Below the pieces are notes generated by a model, which saw only the letters and a program-made list of their open reading frames with translations, was not told the origin of the DNA and made no database searches. A program made the position numbers and the translations under genes. Shown in pieces: positions 28,501 to 34,559 of a stretch of DNA of 64,000 nt; positions within the stretch are counted from its first letter, which is position 1; each line of letters opens with the position of its first letter. The stretch spans positions 62,001-126,000 of the forward strand of contig JAODTK010002566.1 in the NCBI GenBank assembly GCA_026419785.1. Direction: 5' to 3'. This DNA comes from Sclerodactyla briareus. Its lineage: Eukaryota; Echinodermata; Holothuroidea; Dendrochirotida; Sclerodactylidae.

Positions 28501-29942
28501 GGCAGTATGGTGGCCCTAGTGGGACCTGGGGTCCAGTCTTGGCAGTACGGTTGGCCCTAGTGGGACCTCGGGTTCCAGTCTTGGCAGTATGGTTGGCCCT
28601 CCCTAGTGGGACCTGGGGTCCAGTTTGGAGATGGGTTGGCCCTAGTGGGGACCTGGGGTCCAGTCTTGGCAGTACGGTTGGCCCTAGTGGGACATGGGGT
28701 CCAGTCTTGGCAGTACGGTTGGCCCTAGTGGGACATGGGGTCCAGTCTTGGCAGTATTGTTGGCCCTAGTGGGACCTCGGGTCCAGTCTTGGCAGTATTG
28801 TTGGCCCTAGTGGGACCTCGGGTCCAGTCTTGGCAGTAATGGTTTGGTTCAAAAACTTCTGTTGTTCGTATTTGGCCAACCATCCTCATGAACAGATTGG
28901 CAGGACCCACATAAATATGTGCCATATTTAATGATATCAATACAAGTTCCATTGAAAACAGATTTAGTTCGGCAGCGATAGCCCACTGAAGAGAAACGTC
29001 CTAATTAAAGTGCGCGCCCTCCCTCCCCCCGATCCATTCAAATGCTTGAAATTGACATTTTAAGAAATCGGCACATTGGGACCATCTTCGCAAAGGTCCA
29101 TGTTCAAACCACTTTCTGTAATTGAGTATCAGGATGTTTGGATGAGATGATTGGCTCTTTATTTGCACAGATCCATATTACATACCTGTCCGGCACTCAT
29201 TACCTATTATATCTCCATCAAATTTGAGTGTATAGTTGCGAAATGTAGCCTGTACGATCTCTAGAGGCCTGCCTACCTATATTATGCAGTATACACTCTG
29301 GGATAAATTGGGGTTATCTATACCGCGTGAGTAGCAACCTACCAGCAGAGATTCAGATTTTTCTTGATACTTAGTTTGAAGTTTTCTTTCATTCAGATTT
29401 CCCCTGTAGCCGTATGCACCTGCCACTTTGAATTATGGTGTTTCCTCCCTCCCGAGGCTACAAGCAGGCCCGACCCCCCCCCCCTCCCCCCTCCATTGGT
29501 CCACTGACATACAAAGCAGTGCTCTGACCATGCAAAACTGCTCACCCACAACACAACGAATTTCTGGAAAAAAGTGCGAAACATGCCTATTGAAGACGGT
29601 TGAGGATCACAAATCTGACGGTATATCGCTTAACAATTCCTGCTTCTCCGGGTTCATGACGTTAAACCCATGGCCTTTCTGTGTAACCAAGATGCAGGGT
29701 GGTGGGGTCTCCACCATGACCAGAAGTGTTTCACTATTCCTGTGACTGAAATTATTCAGATCTCATTCTCACCACAAGGTTTTTCTGGTCCCAGGGGTAA
29801 AGGGAGAACACAGCTGACAATGGTTCCCAGGGCCCTCCAGAAACAAACCACCCCTCAGCCACAAGAGAAGAGCGGTGATGAACCGGCCGCTAAACCTAAG
29901 ATGAGCAATGCTGACTTTGCTAAGATGTTCCTGAAGAAATGA
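1327..29942 (+). CDS. SART3: SART3 (U4/U6 snRNP recycling factor), multi-exon gene, 5' part missing
   Basis: SART3 (yeast Prp24 analogue, p110) binds U6 and U4/U6 snRNAs through RRMs and helps reanneal U4 with U6 after splicing; its HAT repeats contact U4/U6 proteins and the deubiquitinase USP15. It is nuclear and concentrates in Cajal bodies. About nineteen + strand blocks translate, in order, to HAT helices, a basic linker, RRM1, RRM2 and the C-terminal tail. Diagnostic pieces are SVYNRAVRNCPWSPSLW, RKILHRAVNAVSDWPEQV, SVKNLAYEV, NKLFVSNLP and KMSNADFAKMFLKK. Splice consensus sites flank most blocks. The coordinates cover the whole locus including introns. Missing are the acidic N-terminus and first HAT repeats, presumably upstream. 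Several exons carry one-base deletions against the conserved frame. Identity is near certain from co-linear similarity recalled from vertebrate SART3; functionality in this assembly is not certain. Confidence 0.95.
1448..2100. repeat. Minisatellite built from the SART3 exon 3' end and splice donor
   Basis: About nine imperfect 65-85 bp units follow one another. The first unit is the end of the exon itself (GGGAATAGCATCTGGGAGG ... ATGACAATGCAG|GTAATAG). Later units repeat GGGAACAGCATCTG, GTTTATAGGGAATGTG, and CAGGTAATAGC or CAGGTAATACC, so the donor-like CAG|GTAAT is reiterated through the intron. Units differ by many small indels, and most lose the coding frame. Long minus-strand ORFs across this stretch are by-products of the repetition. 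Confidence 0.88.
2101..6570. other. SART3 intron without recognised gene
   Basis: Low-complexity and AT-rich intronic sequence. It includes poly-T/poly-A runs and a more GC-rich patch with CpGs near 3540-3600. No ORF of convincing length or recognisable domain was found on either strand. Confidence 0.6.
6571..6648 (+). CDS. SART3: SART3 exon, HAT repeat
   Basis: Translates to SMERINNIFKRQLRIPLM, matching vertebrate LEKVHSLFRRQLAIPLY, and ends ATG G before gtaatag. The following exon starts with AC, so the split codon is GAC, giving the D of the conserved DMEATF. The start is uncertain. The acceptor ..catcacacag at 6570 gives the right frame for the exon but a phase off by one from the previous exon, so a base may be missing. 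Confidence 0.85.
7024..7220 (+). other. Exon-like GC-rich island inside a SART3 intron, unidentified
   Basis: A GC-richer block bounded by a possible acceptor (..catggttctcag) and a good donor (AGTATG|GTAGGT). The frame is open, with several cysteines (CRFSGDC, GCGEPPPDC). Vertebrate SART3 has no residues here: the flanking exons join directly through a split GAC codon. It could be an alternative exon, a captured exon of another gene or chance. I do not recognise the peptide. Confidence 0.22.
8475..8626 (+). CDS. SART3: SART3 exon, HAT repeat (frameshifted)
   Basis: Begins after ..aaacag. The first part reads DMEETFTEYLEWARG, matching vertebrate DMEATFAEYEEWSED. After about base 8565 the similarity continues in another frame with TYRPYEEKL, against vertebrate KYKPYEEAL. 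One base seems to be missing around AATAATCTAAG. No clear GT donor is visible in the last 20 bases, so the end is approximate. Confidence 0.82.
8660..8705 (-). repeat. Possible LINE (L2/CR1-like) 3' tail
   Basis: TAGTAATAATAATG followed by a stretch resembling the ends of L2/CR1 LINEs (ATAGAGCGCACAATTC). The same layout occurs at 26.42 kb and 47.03 kb, all with the tail toward lower coordinates. Too short to classify. Confidence 0.35.
9277..9408 (+). CDS. SART3: SART3 exon, HAT repeat (frameshifted)
   Basis: Starts after ..aatacctag and ends near AATACAT before GTGAGT. Pieces in three frames give SVADYIEY, then EKESDTGLIRCGYE, then AVEEHCLATDVWLTYTEYM. These match vertebrate LAEYQAYIDFEMKIGDPARI and FERALVENCLVPDLWIRY in order. 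Indels are needed near 9302 and 9345, and one G at the donor would restore the phase with the next exon. Its last 60 bases are the parent of the adjacent tandem array. Confidence 0.82.
9497..10122. repeat. Second minisatellite copied from a SART3 exon end
   Basis: About nine units of 68-74 bp with consensus GTAGAGGGATACTGCTTATC, AATGGACCTGTGGCTAGTAT, ACATAGCATACCTTGTAAAA, TATCACAAATGA. These align base for base with the end of the upstream exon (GTGGAGGAGCACTGCCTAGC ... ATACAGAATACATGTGAGTA). The better units still encode the HAT-like peptide EGYCLSMDLWLVYIAYL, comparable with the exon's EEHCLATDVWLTYTEYM. Some units keep a GTAAAAT at the donor position; others have lost it. Confidence 0.85.
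10778..10916 (+). CDS. SART3: SART3 exon, HAT repeat
   Basis: Acceptor ..cacctccag, donor AAAG|GTATGA, frame intact. It translates to DTHSKIAELLSVYNRAVRNC then PWSPSLWTGYLHVLEHQ, nearly residue for residue the vertebrate SVHNRAIRNCPWTVALW segment. The exon ends in phase 1. G joins the AA of the next exon to give E of ETFEN. Confidence 0.95.
11293..11417 (+). CDS. SART3: SART3 exon, HAT repeat (one base missing)
   Basis: Acceptor ..gttttttccag, donor ACAG|GTATAT. It reads ETFEN, then after one missing base near 11307 reads LLCASTPPSDFLSLWESYID and YMRRRVDNIEDTALQT. Vertebrate counterpart: TFEKALNAGF, ATDYVEIWQAYLDYLRRRVD. Inserting one base restores a 13-residue spacing identical to the vertebrate protein. 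Confidence 0.93.
11418..13117. other. SART3 intron
   Basis: Apart from a long poly-G run near 12.66 kb, nothing gene-like was recognised. Translations over this stretch match neither SART3 nor any family I know. Confidence 0.5.
12655..12692 (+). repeat. Long poly-G tract
   Basis: Twelve G, one T, twenty G, TT, GGG. The + strand (the SART3 transcript sense) could form G-quadruplexes, and the tract is a likely site of length error. Confidence 0.9.
13118..13174 (+). CDS. SART3: SART3 exon, end of HAT array
   Basis: Acceptor ..aactttcag, donor CAGT|GTGAGT. With the G from the previous exon it reads EAKEELRATMEKAAEYLSQ, matching vertebrate KELEELRAAFTRALEYLKQ. The terminal T joins AC of the next exon to give Y. 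Confidence 0.94.
13262..13560. repeat. Imperfect 20-25 bp tandem repeat, CATGCAATACCCAATCACAATAATG type
   Basis: Repeated ATGCAATACCCA, ATCACAATAATG and GCATGCATG motifs, spaced 20-50 bases apart, in the intron after the 13.1-kb exon. No link to exon sequence was seen. Confidence 0.7.
13716..13773 (+). CDS. SART3: SART3 exon (one base missing)
   Basis: Acceptor ..cacatcaccag, donor GTGGAG|GTAAGT. It reads YFGASADPAFR, then with one base inserted near 13748 LQQYQALVE, corresponding to vertebrate RFNESGDPSCVIMQNWARIE. Confidence 0.85.
15816..15908 (+). CDS. SART3: SART3 exon, HAT repeat (several bases missing)
   Basis: Begins with LEKSIELWNEILLSGAQL and resumes after small deletions with EAHMW and YYNLK, against vertebrate MQKARELWDSIMTRGNAK and MWLEYYNLE. 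Donor AAAG|GTAGG. About six residues present in vertebrates just before this block are not accounted for, so the acceptor (..ttttcaag) is uncertain. Confidence 0.8.
15930..16570. repeat. Long C/T-rich, G-poor strand-asymmetric tract
   Basis: Mostly C, T and A on the + strand with C runs of up to twelve; G is rare except for a short interruption at 16065-16115. The opposite strand is purine-rich. Long ORFs here (proline/serine-rich) result from the composition. Confidence 0.8.
16950..17129 (+). CDS. SART3: SART3 exon, last HAT repeats
   Basis: Frame intact for 60 codons: KHCRKILHRAVNAVSDW, PEQVCDALVMFDRIEGTLDT, LQSANRRIESQMKRVMERRE. These match vertebrate QHCRKALHRAVQ and YPEHVCEVLLTMERTEGSLE. 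Donor GACGG|GTGAGA. The acceptor is most likely ..cttctgggacag, though similarity (WDS) may extend a few bases upstream. Confidence 0.94.
17478..18073 (+). mobile_element. 590-bp nonautonomous element with short inverted ends (copy A, full length)
   Basis: Left end AAGGACAACTGCAGG, right end reverse complement AAGGACAACTGCAA. Internal landmarks are GCTAATATATTAGC, a GAAAAGC...TTTAGT motif and a second half with CCAATAACTCC-like text. Three further copies occur in this window (36.4, 38.2, and a split copy at 55.4/59.5 kb). No coding capacity; MITE-like. The flanks give no clear target-site duplication, so the superfamily is undetermined. Confidence 0.8.
18275..18546 (+). CDS. Candidate SART3 basic linker exon
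   Basis: The sequence is rich in Arg, Lys, Gln and Gly (WRQQDDRRGRRRPSFKQRGG, YQRPRGDRKEQ). It ends, in another frame, with KQAEKRRPVKRK before a GT. It lies exactly where SART3 carries its lysine/arginine-rich nuclear localisation segment between the HAT array and RRM1. The vertebrate linker is poorly conserved, so similarity alone does not prove it. A stop at 18478 would again need an indel. An RGG-type fragment of another origin is possible. Confidence 0.45.
18939..19131 (+). CDS. Candidate SART3 linker exon before RRM1
   Basis: Follows a strong acceptor (..cacgtttttttag). It opens with EAPQPASELTKKAKQEDTGG then FTVPYDAST, a charged disordered sequence fitting the SART3 linker. Stops follow at 19029 in this frame. 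Similarity cannot be traced further, and the 3' end (AAAAG|GTTGG) is a guess. Confidence 0.45.
19447..21150. repeat. About 37-bp minisatellite, TTACAGAGTGCTCAGGGAGG type
   Basis: Some forty imperfect units with core TTACAGAGTGCTCAGGGAGG followed by CAGGGATGATTAGGGTAAA. The array occupies a SART3 intron and is interrupted between about 20.42 and 20.70 kb by a SINE-like block. Later units drift to GATGATGAGGGTCAA. No coding relation found. Confidence 0.9.
20440..20700 (+). mobile_element. SINE-like insertion within the 37-bp array
   Basis: A non-repeat block breaks the minisatellite. It contains CTTGGCTCAAGGTACAACGT and CCCACAACCTCTGGGTCAC, which recur in similar form at 39165-39255 (CTTGCTCAAGGTTACAACGT). 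This resembles the conserved central part of widespread animal SINEs. Confidence 0.5.
21339..21455 (+). CDS. SART3: SART3 exon, start of RRM1
   Basis: Acceptor ..tggacactag. Charged SEKEPRPKPDK, then with one base restored in the AAAAA run KDTQAEKVSVKNLAYEVGEA and KLKELFS. VSVKNL is the RNP2 strand of RRM1 (vertebrate VFVSNL). Donor AAG|GTTTGG. Confidence 0.92.
21655..21697. repeat. TG-rich microsatellite
   Basis: Imperfect (TG)n with CATG/TATG interruptions in the intron between the two RRM1 exons. Confidence 0.8.
21914..21997 (+). CDS. SART3: SART3 exon, centre of RRM1
   Basis: Acceptor ..tttattccag, donor TCG|GTAAGT. It reads CGVINEVRLVTNYQKKSKGF, then GYVEFAQS. KGFGYVEF is a canonical RNP1 motif. 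Frame intact, phase 0 at both ends. Confidence 0.95.
22448..22597 (+). CDS. SART3: SART3 exon, end of RRM1 and inter-RRM linker
   Basis: Acceptor ..catggattgcag. It reads ESVVQALAMDRQSVEG, then after one missing base near 22495 RPMYVDRYMEKEKEKK and EFKVLRSFTSS. Vertebrate counterpart: ALQALEMDRKSVEGRPMFVS and FKVFRYSTSLEK. A further indel near 22590 would give SLE. No consensus GT donor is clear. Confidence 0.92.
23240..23530 (+). mobile_element. SINE body (family with tRNA-like head), truncated copy
   Basis: Shares CAGGTTGGGAATGGTTACAC-, TGAGCACTAGTC- and GGCGAGTTATCGGCGGTACT-like segments with blocks at 41640-41870 (inverted) and 52440-52650. Here the tRNA-like head is absent. Confidence 0.7.
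23712..23801 (+). CDS. SART3: SART3 exon, start of RRM2
   Basis: Acceptor ..catctactgtag, donor GGTCAG|GTGAGC. It reads YEMKMEKNKLFVSNLP, then RSATKEDLEKLFGQ. NKLFVSNLP is RNP2 of RRM2 (vertebrate HKLFISGLP). Frame intact. Confidence 0.95.
24681..24761 (+). CDS. SART3: SART3 exon, centre of RRM2 (bases missing)
   Basis: Acceptor ..ttttcttctcag, donor AATGAG|GTAGGT. It reads YGALKEIRIVTYRSG, continuous with the previous exon. The RNP1 region, expected as KGLAYVEYENE, is present only as broken text (CCAAAGGATTGGCCATGTT); at least two bases are missing near 24733 and 24742. Confidence 0.92.
24762..26250. other. SART3 intron with degenerate dispersed repeat
   Basis: Contains text on the pattern 'aactcatacgtcgtatgtgtgttccc...', similar to 21730-21800, indicating a dispersed noncoding repeat. 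No coding potential recognised. Confidence 0.5.
26251..26410 (+). CDS. SART3: SART3 exon, end of RRM2 and tail
   Basis: Acceptor ..tacctcctgtag, donor GCAAA|GTAAGT. It reads ISTDGTDMEDT, then with one base restored near 26303 LSVAISNPPSRKQPMAERKP and DDYSNHPKSLGAK. Vertebrate: IIKVAISNPPQRKVPEKPE. The block before ISTDG needs one more base near 26265. Confidence 0.93.
26420..26530 (-). repeat. LINE (L2/CR1-like) 3' tail
   Basis: GATGATAATAATCG followed by CATTTGTATAGCGCCTATTC and AAAGGCTCTAGGCCAG. This is the reverse complement of the end of L2/CR1-type LINEs, whose tails carry short ATT-like repeats. Only the extreme 3' end is present. Confidence 0.6.
28260..28845. repeat. 41-bp GC-rich minisatellite, GGTCCAGTCTTGGCAGTA type
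   Basis: About fourteen units of GGCCCTAGTGGGACCT(C/G)GG plus GTCCAGTCTTGGCAGTATGG. It lies in the last SART3 intron, about 0.9 kb before the terminal exon. Some units drop or gain one base. The glycine/proline-rich ORF across it is a consequence of the repeat. Confidence 0.92.
29760..29942 (+). CDS. SART3: SART3 terminal exon with stop codon
   Basis: Acceptor ..gaaattattcag. The exon reads ISFSPQGFSGPRGKGRTQL, TMVPRALQKQTTPQPQEKSG and AAKPKMSNADFAKMFLKK then TGA. The vertebrate end is TYGARGKGRTQLSLLPRALQ ... KMSNADFAKLFLRK. Frame intact. The conserved C-terminal motif is known to contact the U6/LSm ring. No AATAAA or ATTAAA is visible in the next 500 bases. Confidence 0.96.
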   Translation: MSFSPQGFSGPRGKGRTQLTMVPRALQKQTTPQPQEKSGDEPAAKPKMSNADFAKMFLKK

Positions 29943-30124
29943 TTACCGTTGGTGTTTTGCAGACATGCCATTGTTGATGTTACTCCTTGCTGGAGACCAT
30001 CAGACATCTTGAATCTTCTGAAATCGGCCATAGTCGTCGCGGGAGCAGTGTGAACGTCAATTCTGAAGGTTGGTTTTTGGGGATCAACCCGATTCTTGTC
30101 ATTGTGAAATGACAATAAGGGCTC

Positions 30125-30320
30125 TTTATACGACTGAAGGCAAGACTGGTGGCTGAAGTAGCAGGTTTTGAGTTTGAATTCTGCGAGAGACTGATCGGTT
30201 GTTTTAAGTGGGCCTCTGACAGGGCACTAATCTTGATTGCCCCTTTCTACCCAGGTGCCAAGTAGGGACCTGCAGAGAGATCTGTATAAGTTGTAATGCA
30301 CTGTATATGGCTGCACTTTA
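30125..30320 (+). mobile_element. tRNA-derived SINE-like sequence
   Basis: B-box-like GAGTTTGAATTC after an A-box-like GGTGGCTGAAGTAG. It is followed by GGGCACTAATCTTGATTGCC and CTACCCAGGTGCCAAG, a layout common in invertebrate SINE bodies. It lies just downstream of the SART3 stop and may be part of its 3' UTR. Confidence 0.45.
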
Positions 30321-30429
30321 AAAGAAGTGTCGGGAGTTGCTGCGCTGCTTTGTTTATTTTAGTGAGAAAGGGTCAGGACGAACAAAATCCTCATGAGAGA
30401 CCCTGAAGCCACAACATTCCAAAAGAGAA

Positions 30430-30735
30430 GAACAACCCAGATGCCTAATGAATTCGCCCACAATTCTTGAAAAAAAGATCAAGACTGTTCTTTAATGCAT
30501 TCACTCTCTTAGCCTGAACAACATCTTCAGGAGAGCTATTCCACTCATTGATAACTCTCTGCAAGAAGAAATACTTCTGAATGTCCAATCTACAGTGGTT
30601 ACTTTGGAAAACTCAAAGGAATAGTGGAAGGAAAGGCCCTCAAATCCATGAACAATTTTAAAAACCTGAATCAAATCACCTTGAATTCGCTTGACAGCAT
30701 ATCTGGAATGAACAGCAGTGGAAAATGTTCTGTAT
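30430..30735 (-). mobile_element. LINE reverse-transcriptase C-terminal fragment
   Basis: On the minus strand, IQGDLIQVFKIVHGFEGL, then in another frame LDIQKYFFLQRVINEWNSS and PEDVVQAKRVNALK. RGDLIQVFKI and FF..RVI..WN.LP..VV are the usual tail of jockey/CR1-type LINE ORF2. Frameshifted, inactive, 3' end only. Confidence 0.75.
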
Positions 30736-30954
30736 ACTGCCATAAGCATACAGGGAGAGGGGGTTAGGGGGGGGGGGGGGTGAGAAATTTGGACTAGAAT
30801 GACAAAACAACTTTAGGCAGAGAAGACAATGAGCGAAAATACTATCTTTTTTTTTACGATATGAGTGCAGAAATTTGCACGTCCAGATGCAGTTAGGTAA
30901 GGTGTTTGACTACAGTAAAATTCAACTGGAGATGACAATAAGAAACTGTGAAGC

Positions 30955-31410
30955 ATTTAGGTACCATGCATTAGTAATGAAGCGCTATATGAAGGCTAGG
31001 TGTTGATACAGTGCTGGAGAAAAGCTATTGAGCATTCCCCAATGTTGTTGTTTTTTTAGACAAGTTTATGAATTACCATGATAAAATCACATGTTACTTC
31101 AAATTCGGTTACCGTACCTTAGTAATGAAGGGCTTTATAAAAACCAATCTTAATATAGTGCTTGGAGAATAGCTAGTCGAGCATTCCCCCATGTTGTGGT
31201 TTTGGACAATTTCATGAATTACCATGATAAAATGACATGTAACTTAAAATTCAATTACCGTACAGTAGGAACAATGTGCTATATAAATACCAGGTGTTAA
31301 TATAGTGCTGGGAGAATAGCTATTTGCGCATTCCCCCATCTTCTTTTTTCAGACAATTTCATGAAATTACCGTTATGAAATCATATGCAACTCAAAATTT
31401 TTTTGATACT
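30955..31410. repeat. Three tandem copies of a roughly 125-140 bp unit
   Basis: Each unit holds GCTGGAGAA..AGCTA, GAGCATTCCCCAATGTTGT, AATTACCATGATAAAAT and a GTAC(C)TTAGTAATGAAG-like join. Starts are near 30965, 31110 and 31250. No coding relation. Confidence 0.75.
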
Positions 31411-32614
31411 TGGTGGTAGTGGATGGATGGTCACTGGAGGGGGCAACTTTACCAGTGTACATTTTGAAGACACTGTGTAATTGATTTCAAGTTCAAAGGT
31501 GGTCATGGACGAATATCGAAAGTAACGCAGGTACCGATAATGTGAACTTTAATTGACTCCCTGTAAGCCCTAGCACAGGTCAGATAGGGAGCACACTAGC
31601 CAACACACTGAAATGCTGTTTACTTGACCCCAAGAAGGTTATGATTTCTCTGCCAAATACAAACGGTAAAAGTATTGCGCAATGACGTTCTCCTTTTCGG
31701 GAAATAAGGCCATTTCTCACGCCTACCAGAAAAACATTTTACTGATATGTTCCAAAGCTAGTTGGTGAACTTCCAGCCAAATATTGACTAAATTGAAATA
31801 TTTCTTGTACTTTCCTTTCAAATTTTAGGCCATCAAATTTTTTCGAACGTGATTGTGGTGCGTGTTTTACTCGAGCCTGCAGCAGCGCTGCTAATTCTGT
31901 ACAGTTTAGCTCACCATTCTTGAAAAAATTCAACTTTTCCGTATTTTATCGAGTTGTTGGGTGCCCTGAAGAATTTATGAACCCATTATAAGACAACTTC
32001 AAGAGATCTTTCCCCAATACCATCAGATCAATCATCAAAATAATCAAGTGAATTTGGGGTCGTATTGGAATATCTTCTATTCAGTTGCTCAAGTACACTA
32101 AATAACAACTTACGCAGCCAGCTGATCGAAAACCGGGATGCCAAATTTTGTGCAGATATTGATCCATGACAGCCTTTAAGGCCTAAGACCCGATCTAATT
32201 CCAAAAGCATGTCAAGGTATAGCATCTTACTGCAAATGGTGCCCGACTTCACGCTAGTTACCTGGCCATGGACCCATGTGTACCTGTATTATACTCGGGT
32301 AATTAGAATCGTTCTAAAACACGCCAACATGTGTTTGTGTGTGTGTATTGGTATAGTTACCTTCTTTTACCTTCTTAGTTACCTTTTTTGGCCGTTCATT
32401 CAATCGGAGAGCATTTGAAAATGCACCAAAAATACGTGGATACATGGATGGACTGCAGGAATGCAGTCATTATATCAGTGGTGAATGCTACAAGCACCAC
32501 TTATGAAAGCAGTGAACACGTGACATGGAGGACTGATGTGCTAGAGTTTGGAGAATCACTAAATCCTCTGTGCTTTATGTGACAGCCCAGGCTGGGTTTT
32601 AATTTATACCAAAA

Positions 32615-32732
32615 TGTTTTTTGAAAGACAAGGACATTTTATGATAGCAGGGCCATATAAAAATGCGTTGTAGTGTTTTTTGAAAGACAAGGACATTTTA
32701 TGATAGCAGGGCCATATAAAAATGCGTTGTAG
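32615..32732. repeat. Perfect 59-bp tandem duplication
   Basis: Two identical copies begin TGTTTTTTGAAAGACAAGG and end ATGCGTTGTAG, with the second starting at 32674. Confidence 0.95.
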
Positions 32733-33389
32733 TGTTTGTAAGCTCTCATGATATGTCAAGTGGTTGTATAATGTTTCCGAACAAGAGTGGATCTTTTCTT
32801 ATTGACTCGGAGTCCACATGCAAGTAACGCTGGTGTTTTATTTTGCTAGAATAGAGGAAGAAGCTTGAGAAAACTAGTAAGAACAGGTGAGACATGTCTT
32901 GAAAGCTGAAAGTTTTTTTTTTTTTTGGGGGTTCGTTTTTGTACTTTCAATGATTCATATTTTCAGTGAAGTTCCAATTACGCAGAAACATCGGAGACAA
33001 TGAGTCCAAGAGGACAAAACACGTTCAAGGAGAATGATTTTATACTGTGGAAACAATATGTCAAATAATGAGTTATTCTTGCTTGAGTGTGATTATTGAT
33101 ATCTCCAGTTTTAGCAAAAACATTGCTTTTAAAATTATTCTGAAATAGAAACCATGATTGGATGAGTGTACTTTCAAAGGGCTAATTTTGAACATTTTGA
33201 TTGCCAGTCATCGATGTACAATATGTTAAAAGTTTCTCTCGAGCTGTGTAAATATACTGCAGAGCAGAAAGGTGATAGATTTGTCATTTTTAGCTCGCTA
33301 CTTGGGGTATAGCTTTCGTATGGGGATCACAGGAACAGTTTTCGCTTCACCGCCGGCCAGGAGAGGGTAAACTTTTTCATGATCGTGCA

Positions 33390-34270
33390 AGTCTGTTCAT
33401 CCATTCATCCCCCAATTTATCCATCCATTCCCCAATTCATCCATCCATCCCCCAATTCATCCATCCACCCCCAATTCATCCATCCATCCCCCAGTTCAGC
33501 CATCCATCCCCCAAATCATCCATCCCCCAATTCATCCATCCATCCCCCAGTTCAGCCATCCATCCCTCAATTCATCCATCCATCCCCCAATTCATCTATC
33601 CATCCATCAGTTCAGCCATCCATCCCTCAATTCATCCATCCATCCCCCAATTCATCCATCCATCCCCCAATTATCCATCCATCCCCCAATTTATCCATCC
33701 ATCCACCCCCAATTCATCCATCCACCCCCAATTCATCCATCCACCCCCAATTCAGCCATCCATCCCCCAATTCATCCATCCACCCCCAATTCATCCATCC
33801 ACCCCCAATTCATCCATTCATCCCCCAATTTATCCATCCATTCCCCAATTCATCCATCATTCCCCAATCCATCCACCCCCAATTCATCCATCCATCCTCC
33901 AATTCAGCCATCCACCCCCAATTCATCCATCCATTCCCCAATTCATCCATCATTCCCCAATCCATCCACCCCCAATTCATCCATCCATCCTCCAATTCAG
34001 CCATCCACCCCCAATTCATCTATCCATTCCCCAATTCATCCATTCATTCCCCAATCCATCCACCCCCAATTCATCCATCCATCCTCCAATTCAGCCATCC
34101 ACCCCCAATTCATCTATCCATTCCCCAATTCATCCATCCATCCATCCCCCAATTCATCCATCCACCCCCCAATTCATCCATTCATTCCCCAATCATCCAC
34201 CCCCCAATTCATCCATCCATCCCCCAATTCATCCATCTCTCCATTCATCCTCCCATCCATCATCATGTCC
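33390..34270. repeat. CATCC-type minisatellite with a 304-codon open frame
   Basis: Units of 17-21 bp, core CCCCCAATTCATCCATCCAT, fill about 880 bp. The + strand is open from 33379 to 34293, giving a repeating [21 protein letters not shown] peptide. No splice sites, no promoter context and no recognisable protein: this is repeat-driven openness. Confidence 0.92.
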
Positions 34271-34559
34271 CTAATTGCTCCCACATCCTTTGATGGATCA
34301 TGATCACACTTGGTCACATTGATAACATGGAAGGGTTATTTATCCAGGGGTCAGATTCTGCCATTTTGCAGAATTACACAAAATGCTTTGATTTTCCCTA
34401 AATGGGTCTGTATTATCAGGAGGCACTGCTCGGTACCAGTTGGTCAACAGGAGGTTCCGGGTGGCAGCCGCCCCTCTACACAGTCCGAGTGGGCGCCGAA
34501 GGGAGGTAGCAGGATTCTCCTTTAATAGAAAATAAAACCAAAGTGAGAGGACAATATCA

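Noticed and set aside
28404..28769. 121-codon Gly/Ser/Pro/Trp-rich frame
   Set aside because: Frame runs through the 41-bp minisatellite; no splice signals or similarity.
29428..29745. 105-codon + strand frame just before the last SART3 exon
   Set aside because: No SART3 similarity and it contains a poly-C run; the real exon begins at the acceptor at 29759.
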